A program made the position numbers and the translations under genes. The notes beneath the pieces were generated by a model. It saw only the letters and a program-made list of their open reading frames with translations. It searched no databases and was not told where the DNA came from. A stretch of 64,000 nucleotides of DNA from contig NW_026731791.1 in assembly GCF_028476545.1 (NCBI RefSeq), positions 38,501 to 102,500 of the forward strand, written 5' to 3'. Origin of the DNA: Physella acuta (Eukaryota; Mollusca; Gastropoda; Physidae). This document shows positions 57,873-64,000 of this stretch, one piece after another (position 1 is the first letter of the stretch; each line of letters begins with the position of its first letter).

Positions 57873-58560
57873 GCTCTTTAGCCTAGATCTTCGTAGTACC
57901 ATCGGAATTATTTCAGTCTCCCGAAACTCTTTAGCCTAGATCTTAGAAGTATCATTGGAATATCTACAGTCTCCCTGAACTATTTAGCCTAGATCTTCGT
58001 AGTACCATCGGAATATCTTCAATCTTCCTAAACTATTTAGCCTAGATCTTCGTAGTACCATCGGAATAACTACAGTCTTCCTAAACTATTTAGCCTAGAT
58101 CTTTGGATTGCCATCGGAATATCTTATCTCCCTATACTCTTTAGCCTGGATCCTAGATATTACATTAACATTGAAACAGCATCAGTCTTCATAAACAACT
58201 TTGCCTAGATCAGTTTCACTCCGGTATCTCTTTCCCCCATTCACCCCACTCGAACAAAATTCTTAAAAATGTAGAAAATATATTTTTAACAAATGCAATA
58301 CCTCCCCCCTAAGTGCCCCTCTTCAGGAGTAAATTGTATGAAAGAAACGCTGGCCTAGATTTTAGAGTAAAGTCGGAACACCCTCCGTTTCTAATGCCAC
58401 CTTAACCTAGATTGTTCAGTAATATTAGAACATCTTTAACCTTTCTTACCTATTTAGCCTAGATAATGTTGTAATCCCATCCTTAGAATCCGTCTTTAAT
58501 ATCTACTTAACCTAGATATTACAGTAACAGTAACCCTAGCACAGTCAGTCTTCCCTATCG
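57873..58560. repeat. ~52-bp degenerate tandem repeat, split by MITE-1
   Basis: About ten units with TTTAGCCTAGATCTTCGTAG, TACCATCGGAATATCT and CTCCCTAAACTA. Interrupted at 58211-58352. Confidence 0.85.
58211..58352. mobile_element. MITE-1 copy 6, internally deleted
   Basis: 142 bp from CAGTTTCACTCCGGTATCTC to GAAAGAAACGCTG, with 8-bp flanks GCCTAGAT on both sides (58203-58210 and 58353-58360). Since GCCTAGAT is also part of the host tandem unit, the flank match is slightly weaker evidence here. Confidence 0.75.
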
Positions 58561-58844
58561 GCTTAGTCTAAATATTTTTCAAACAGCCGTCTTGGATAAT
58601 AAATCACCTTAATGTGCTCTGTAGCAGACACGTTTTATCTATGTCCGTGATGTTCCTCATTGTTAGAATAGGTGTGTGTACGACCTATAATCGTATTTCG
58701 GCGTTACCTGTGTGTGAGTTGCATTAAACGCACCGTTAGGCACCTTATCGTTTTCGTAGCTGATGCGGGAAACGATAGCGAATGTGCTACGGTATATCTA
58801 GACAATCTGTGCGTCTAATAATTAAAGATCGTATTTTAAGCACT

Positions 58845-59400
58845 TAGCTTAATTTGGGTTTCATTGAAGACTTCAGATTCGTATACCATCCAGATTTTTG
58901 GGTTTGCTTTAACGTTTTAGCTTCGAAAAGTTCCCAGATAAATCCTAATCTTTTTGGAAGATTTCAGCATCGAATAGCATCCAGATAAAACTGGATTTTC
59001 ATTGAAAATTCCAGCCTCGTAATGCACCGAGATAGTGGTCTAGCGGTAGAGAGCTGGACTGCTAACCCGTAAGTCTCGAGTTCGAATCCGGGTTGAAGTC
59101 AGTAGACCGTCCCTGAGTCCACCCAACTCTGATGGGTACCTAACTCACGTTAGGGAAAGTAAAGGCGGCTAGGCATAGTGCTGAGCACACTATCTCTTCA
59201 TATGCCGAGGTCACAGTAACAAGTGAACTCTACTTCACTTGCCCCATAGACCCTCAGGTTTGAAAGGGATACTTTACTTTAATGCACCGAGATAAATTTG
59301 GGTTTTATTGACGATTTCAGCCTTGCACAGCACAAGGAAATTCCGGCTTTTCTTGGTGATTTCAGCTTCGTATAGCACCCAGCGAAATCTGGGTTTTCTC
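58845..59400. repeat. ~55-bp degenerate tandem repeat, split by a SINE
   Basis: About six units with TTTCAGCTTCGTATAGCACC, CAGATAAATCTGGGTTTTC. Interrupted by SINE-1 at 59035-59279. Confidence 0.8.
59035..59279 (+). mobile_element. SINE-1, full-length reference copy
   Basis: 245 bp flanked by a perfect 15-bp target duplication TAATGCACCGAGATA (59020-59034 and 59280-59294). Head: pol III A box TGGTCTAGCGG (59036-59046) and B box GAGTTCGAATCC (59078-59089), so tRNA-derived. Body: CTGATGGGTACCTAACTCAC, GTGCTGAGCACACTATC, GTGAACTCTACTTCACTTGC. It ends TTTGAAAGGGATACTTTAC without a poly(A) tail. Needs a LINE partner for movement; none was matched. Confidence 0.93.
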
Positions 59401-59667
59401 GAAAAGGTTTTATCCTTGAACACATTGTAAATCATAGTAGACCCATTTTAATTAATATAACATGCAGAAAATTAATTAAACCAATTAACCCCCCCCCCCC
59501 AAAAAAAAACTAAAAAAAAAACCAAACTACAAAAAACAATCAACCGGGAGTGATCTCCCCTAAACTTTCTCGAATATTCTAATATAACACTACGGGGGAT
59601 GGCAACTCGGGATATAGACTTCTAGACATGATTTTTAATCCATTTTAAATACTCACATTTTTTAACA
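59401..59667. other. No gene seen
   Basis: AT-rich, with a C run and A tracts at 59488-59520. Confidence 0.45.
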
Positions 59668-61199
59668 TCTAATATATAAAGCTCAGTTCTGTAACGTGTG
59701 GCAAAAAAGTTTGTCGTTGACACTTCTATGGATTTAAGTGTTAGATTTTTTATCGTGCTCATAGTCTAAATTTACGAGTCAAAAAATTACCATTGAAAGT
59801 CTTTAAAAACAATTTTCATTCTATTTACTTAGAAGAATAATTTTCAATTATGAACGCGACATAAAATTTTTAAAAAGTGTATCGACGTTTATAAAATTTC
59901 TAAAATTGTGTCGGAAATGTATTGACTGCACAGTTTCTTCCCTTTAATAAAAAAACTTCTTAAGAAGAAAGAATTTACATTTTATTACTTTGTTTTTGGT
60001 GTTAAGAAAAAAAAATAATTACATAATTAGCGGGGATTGATTAAGTGCAATGTCGTTAGGTATTTTTAACACTGCCTTTTATTTATTCTATACACTGAAC
60101 ATACTGTTCAATATTTTTTTTTAAATCAATAACATTTAATAAGCCAGGTCCTACAAATCCTATATGTTTATTTCTTTCCATTTACGGATAAGCTTGGAGT
60201 ATTATCATTTTTGTTCACTAAATTGAAACAGGCGCGTCCGCCGGCGCCCTTGCACGGTTCGATTTGGCACCCTGGGCTATCATGTGAGCGCTATGCTGCA
60301 TAGTTTTGTTTTTAACAGTGCGATAGACTATGGGTAAGAAAGGTTACTATAGTCTTTAAGTGAATCAAATCCGGGCGTCCTCCGGCACCCCGACAGGGTG
60401 CTATTTGGCGCCCCGGGCCTTCCGGTGTACGCTATGGTATATACGTTCGCGTGAGTTCAAAAGACTATGAATAAGTTATGTACTATAGTCGTTTACTAAG
60501 TTCAATCAGGCGGTGACGTCATGGTGCGTCCTCTGGCGCCCAGACAGGGTGCTATTTGGGGTCCCGGGCCTCCCGTGTTCGGTTTCGCGCCTACGTTCAT
60601 TAAAGTGAGTGCAAAAGACTATGAATAAGTTGGGGTACTATAGTCGTTTATTAAGCTGAAACAGGCGATTCCGCCCCGGGCTAGACTCTGAGCACTGTGC
60701 GTTTATGTTCGCGTTAGTGTTTTCTTTGTGTTTAGGTTGGGTTTGCGTTAGTGGTTGCGTTTTGATTTGGTTCGTTTTTGTTCTTTCTTTTTTCGTTTTC
60801 GTTTGTGTTTTATTTTCTTTGCGTTTGTGTTTGTATTTGTGTTTGTGGTTGGTTTTGCGTTTGTATTTGGTTTGTTTTCGTTTGTTTTTTCGTTTGTGTT
60901 TTTTTCTTTGGGTTTGTGGTTGGTTTTGCATTTGGATTTGGTTTGTTTTCGTTTGCTTTTTCGTTTGTTTTTTTCTTTGTGTTCGTATTGGTGTTTGTGG
61001 TTGTGGTTGGGTTAGTTGTTAGGTTTTTGTTTTCGTTTGTATTTGTAATTGTGTTAGCGTTATGTTTGCGTTTTGTTGTTTTGGTTTTGGTTTGGGTGTG
61101 CAATGCCGGGTTTATGATGATTACTAAACACACAGGTAATGGTCTTTAACAGAAAGGTTTTTCACAGAAGCCAGAGCAGGGCCTGGCCGGGACGGCTAG
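59668..61199 (+). mobile_element. Helitron H3 (non-autonomous)
   Basis: 1532 bp from A|TCTAATATATAAAGCTC to GGGACGGCTAG|T, with a GCCAG/CTGGC stem just inside the 3' end. Four ~140-bp GC-rich units (CGTCC.CCGGCGCCC ... GGGTGCTATTTGGCGCCC, then GACTATGAATAAGTT) lie at 60225-60710, and a G+T-only stretch at 60705-61105. The 5' 400 bp and 3' 550 bp match H2 in reverse. No Rep/helicase. Confidence 0.87.
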
Positions 61200-61200
61200 T

Positions 61201-61775
61201 ACAATATAATCTCGTAGAAAAAAGAAATGCACACCAAGTGAACGCTAAATAAAGATGTGCATAATAGTGCGCAATATTATTAGTACTTTATAAACTTACA
61301 TACGTTTTTTGAGAAATCGGAAATAGCGTAAATAAGTACTTCCGGTCGACGGAAATTACTCAAAATTTGAAAGAAGGTAGAGAATTAGATCTTTTACTTA
61401 CATATCAAATTTCATTTAACTATCTGAAATAGTACTCAAGTTATAGGCTTTTGAAAAATTCAAAGTAGAAAAAGTACCACTTCCGGTTATCGGAATGCGC
61501 TCAAAAGTTGATACGGATCTACGATTTTGATAAAATACTTATATATGAAATTTCATCAACCTAGCTGTAACGGTACTCAAGTTATCGTGTTTACACACGG
61601 ACACACACACATACACACACACACACAGACACACAGACATACGGACAAGATTGCAACATTATGTTTTTCCGTATCAGTGAGATGTAAAACGTCGAGATTT
61701 GCAAAAATCTCGATTTTTTTTGCACGATTACAAGACTTTCTCTATACTTCGTATATACGAGAAAGTAAAAAGAAA
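61201..61775. mobile_element. Unclassified interspersed element with terminal hairpin
   Basis: Three internal units of CACTTCCGGTNNNCGGAA and ATATGAAATTTCATCAAC followed by CTCAAGTTAT, an (AC)n stretch, CGAGATTTGCAAAAATCTCG (a perfect 20-bp palindrome at 61692-61711) and an end hairpin CTTTCTC..TATATACGAGAAAG. This 3' sequence style recurs widely in invertebrate genomes; class not assigned. It directly follows Helitron H3. Confidence 0.5.
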
Positions 61776-62430
61776 CAAACAATATCAGACGCTTAAGTTG
61801 CCCATAAAGTTAACAGATGTTTATACTTCTCTCTATTCTCTATTCTCTATCAATTTATCTCTGTGCATTAGAGTCTAAAGCTGCAGCTCAAGCATCACAT
61901 CTAACATTTATATCTTTACATCCTTAGCTTGTACATGCTTTATACTAAACCGATTAAAATAATCTCTATCTTTTTAAAAAAAATTCTCACCACGGTTCTA
62001 CCTGTATTTCCTAATTTTTCCGGAGCTTCACAAGACAAAGAAATCCGTCTGACTGATAATTAATTTAATGGAGTAGAGAGATGTGATAAGAACAACAAGC
62101 AGTAAAAAAAGAATTAACTTTGATGTTAGCACACACAAGCGATGATAGGCCTACATTTTACAAAAGAAAATTATCAAAAAAGCCAGCTGTTTCTTATTAA
62201 AGAATTTCCGTACATATTTTTAAAATACATATTTAACTATATCATGTAGATTATTACTATCAGGGGATAAAATTGGTATATCGCTAATTTATTGCATTAT
62301 ATTTTTGCTGCACATTTCTAATTCTATGAAATTCTTTAATTAGAAAAAAAACACCTGTATCTTAATGAATTTTTTGACATCGTCATATTTTTTTCCGTCA
62401 TTGCCTGGGACACAAGGGGAAAATTTTTGA
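61776..62430. other. No gene seen
   Basis: AT-rich unique DNA. Confidence 0.45.
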
Positions 62431-62434
62431 GTTT

Positions 62435-62665
62435 AGGCTAGGTTAGCCTGGGGTCTCTCCTGGGACATAGGCCGTTGACATGAACTTTTCAGGCACCTCT
62501 GTTCTTGCTAGTCTCTACAACTGTCCCCAGGTGCATCCAATCTTCTTGGTGTCTTCTTACAGGTCACGTCTCCTTGGTCCGCCACTTTCCTTATGCCCTT
62601 TAGATTCTATGTGAGGGCCTGTCTTGTTATACTGGATACCCTTAGTGTGTGGCCAATCTATATTT
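62435..62665 (-). pseudogene. LINE C-terminal fragment, decayed
   Basis: On the - strand: GPRRRDL, stop, EDTKKIGCTWGQL, stop, RLARTEVPEKF, then VPGETPG and stop. This matches the GRPRxTWRRDLxxDTKxxGxTWxQLxxLAQDR tail of CR1/RTE-like LINE proteins. Two in-frame stops mark it as dead. Confidence 0.75.
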
Positions 62666-63840
62666 ATCTTTTTTCTTAATGGTCTCTTCGTCTATTTTAA
62701 ATAAAAGAGAGGAGTATAATTTCGGAGAAATTATATATTATTTTTAGAATAAAAATAAAGAGCTATTTAACGTTGAAAGGTTTAATATTTAAAGTCGCAA
62801 TTAGCAGCTAAAATAATTCCTTGTGTATAAAAAAAAACGTAAACGTTTAAAAAAAGACTCGACTCACTCTAAACTCAAGAGACTGAGACACCTACATCTT
62901 GGCTCAACATGGGACCTGCTATAACCCCCCCCCCCCCCCCCAGACACTATCCCTCTCTACTGGAAAAACTCCTAGGCGGGCCAGTGTAACAGGATATAAA
63001 AACAAATTAACCATATACAAAATAATTATGCAACGCTCGAGCTAAATGTGATTGGCTGTACTGTGCTCACAGATTTAATGAACTAACAGGTTTGACGATT
63101 TTCAGTCTAAAAGCGGGTGTTCTTTTGAAAATTAGATACATTGAATTTAAATTTTTTAAATAACCACTTATGAAAAGTAATTTATTTTTTCGAATAATTC
63201 AACTAAGATAAAATCTGTTTTAGAGTTGATTAGCTTTTAGTGATACGGACTTTAGGCAATTTATTATTGGTCAGTCGGCGTTTGTGTATTTTCCACTTGG
63301 ACAGTTAGTTTTCGTTTAGTATACAACGCCATGGATTCTAAGGCAAAGGGACACATACTTGCTCAACATTAGTGCGTCGTTTCCATCGATAGCTTCTTCC
63401 ACACTACATATACTTGTACTTATGTACGTACACAAGTATTTCAACCATTTCAAACACTCGCCCTCAAAATCTACCACAAGTTCTGTGTTGTGATTGCACT
63501 CCAGTAAAAATAATTCACCCCACAGTTATTAACTGATTCGCTCCACTTTTTTTCTCACCTCCCCCCCCCCTTTCTATCTCATCCACTTTCAGCCCCCCCC
63601 CCTTCCCACCCACTTTCAGCCCTCACCCTCCCATCCTCTCTGTGCACTCACCCCTCTCCTCTGCTCCCATCAACCACATGGTATTTTGGACGACCTTGCC
63701 AAGTGAAGGTCGGACAAAAGATAGAAAATTTACCTGTGATCAGCAGGTATTCTTAGTGCCAGGAATAGCCTAGTCTTTCTCTGATAACTCAGGCACTCAG
63801 GTGTGTTCCAGTGTTTCGTGTTTTAAACAATAAAAAGTTT
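62666..63840. other. No gene seen
   Basis: AT-rich, C runs at 62927-62941 and 63559-63602. Confidence 0.45.
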
Positions 63841-63849
63841 TTCTTTTGG

Positions 63850-64000
63850 CTACCTCATCATCTACCTCATCATATACCTCATTCAAAGCTGCATCAAATA
63901 CCGCACCATATACCGCATCATATACCTCACCATCAACCTCATCATCTACCTCATCGTATACCTCATCGTATACCTCATCGTATACCTCATCCAATATCGC
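63850..64000. repeat. 12-bp minisatellite running off the window
   Basis: About 12 copies of ACCTCATCATAT / ACCTCATCGTAT. The reverse Asp-Glu-Val-Tyr frame is a by-product of the 12-bp phase. Confidence 0.9.

Noticed and set aside
59035-59110. tRNA gene
   Set aside because: A and B boxes are present, but the acceptor and T-stem pairing of a tRNA is not, and the segment is the head of a repeated SINE with target duplications.

Overview
This is a repeat-dominated stretch of animal nuclear DNA. It looks invertebrate, probably a mollusc and perhaps a gastropod. That guess rests on a Nimbus/I-type LINE tail, tRNA-derived SINEs, hAT-type MITEs, Helitrons, TTAGGG-type telomeric repeats and very many long (TA)n runs; no single marker gene fixes the species. 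I see no bacterial-style operons, no rRNA, no intact tRNA gene, no CRISPR array and no virus-derived element.

Only two loci look like real protein-coding sequence. (1) 2154-3149 (+) is an uninterrupted 331-codon reading frame. It has a TATA box, a perfect palindromic kappaB-type site and IRF/CRE-like motifs upstream, and an AU-rich 3' region ending in a poly(A) signal. I do not recognise the protein; it is basic at the N terminus, acidic/Ser-rich in the middle, and ends in two CxxC pairs. (2) 54849-54959 (+) is the first coding exon of a PDZ (ZASP/PDZ-LIM-type) gene. It ends in a consensus splice donor and lies just downstream of a CpG-rich, promoter-like region. Its remaining exons must lie beyond 64000, so about 9 kb of the right end is probably its first intron.

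The rest is repeats. Transposons: five full-length or near full-length copies plus degraded ones of a small hAT-type MITE (MITE-1, TIR CAGAGTTTCTTCC...GAAACACTG, 8-bp target duplications) that carries poly-C/poly-G tracts; a second hAT-like family (CAGAGGCGTAGCG ends); further CAGTGGCGGAA and CAGGGGTC families; three Helitrons (two adjacent, head-to-tail); at least ten copies of a tRNA-derived SINE (SINE-1); five of a second SINE (SINE-2); and LINE fragments. Around 46.6-48.7 kb a LINE reverse transcriptase fragment has been amplified into a ~58-bp minisatellite, and a Nimbus-type LINE tail then inserted into that array.

Tandem repeats: long arrays at 9.2-10.0, 12.5-12.8, 13.7-14.4, 15.9-16.4, 24.9-25.5, 26.4-27.0, 30.9-31.4, 31.7-32.4, 32.7-33.7, 33.8-34.9 and 47.2-48.5 kb, plus an interstitial (CCCTAA)n block at 21.2-21.4 kb. 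Two notable palindromes lie at 25816-25905 and 45512-45869. Most apparent open frames in the window are by-products of these repeats.
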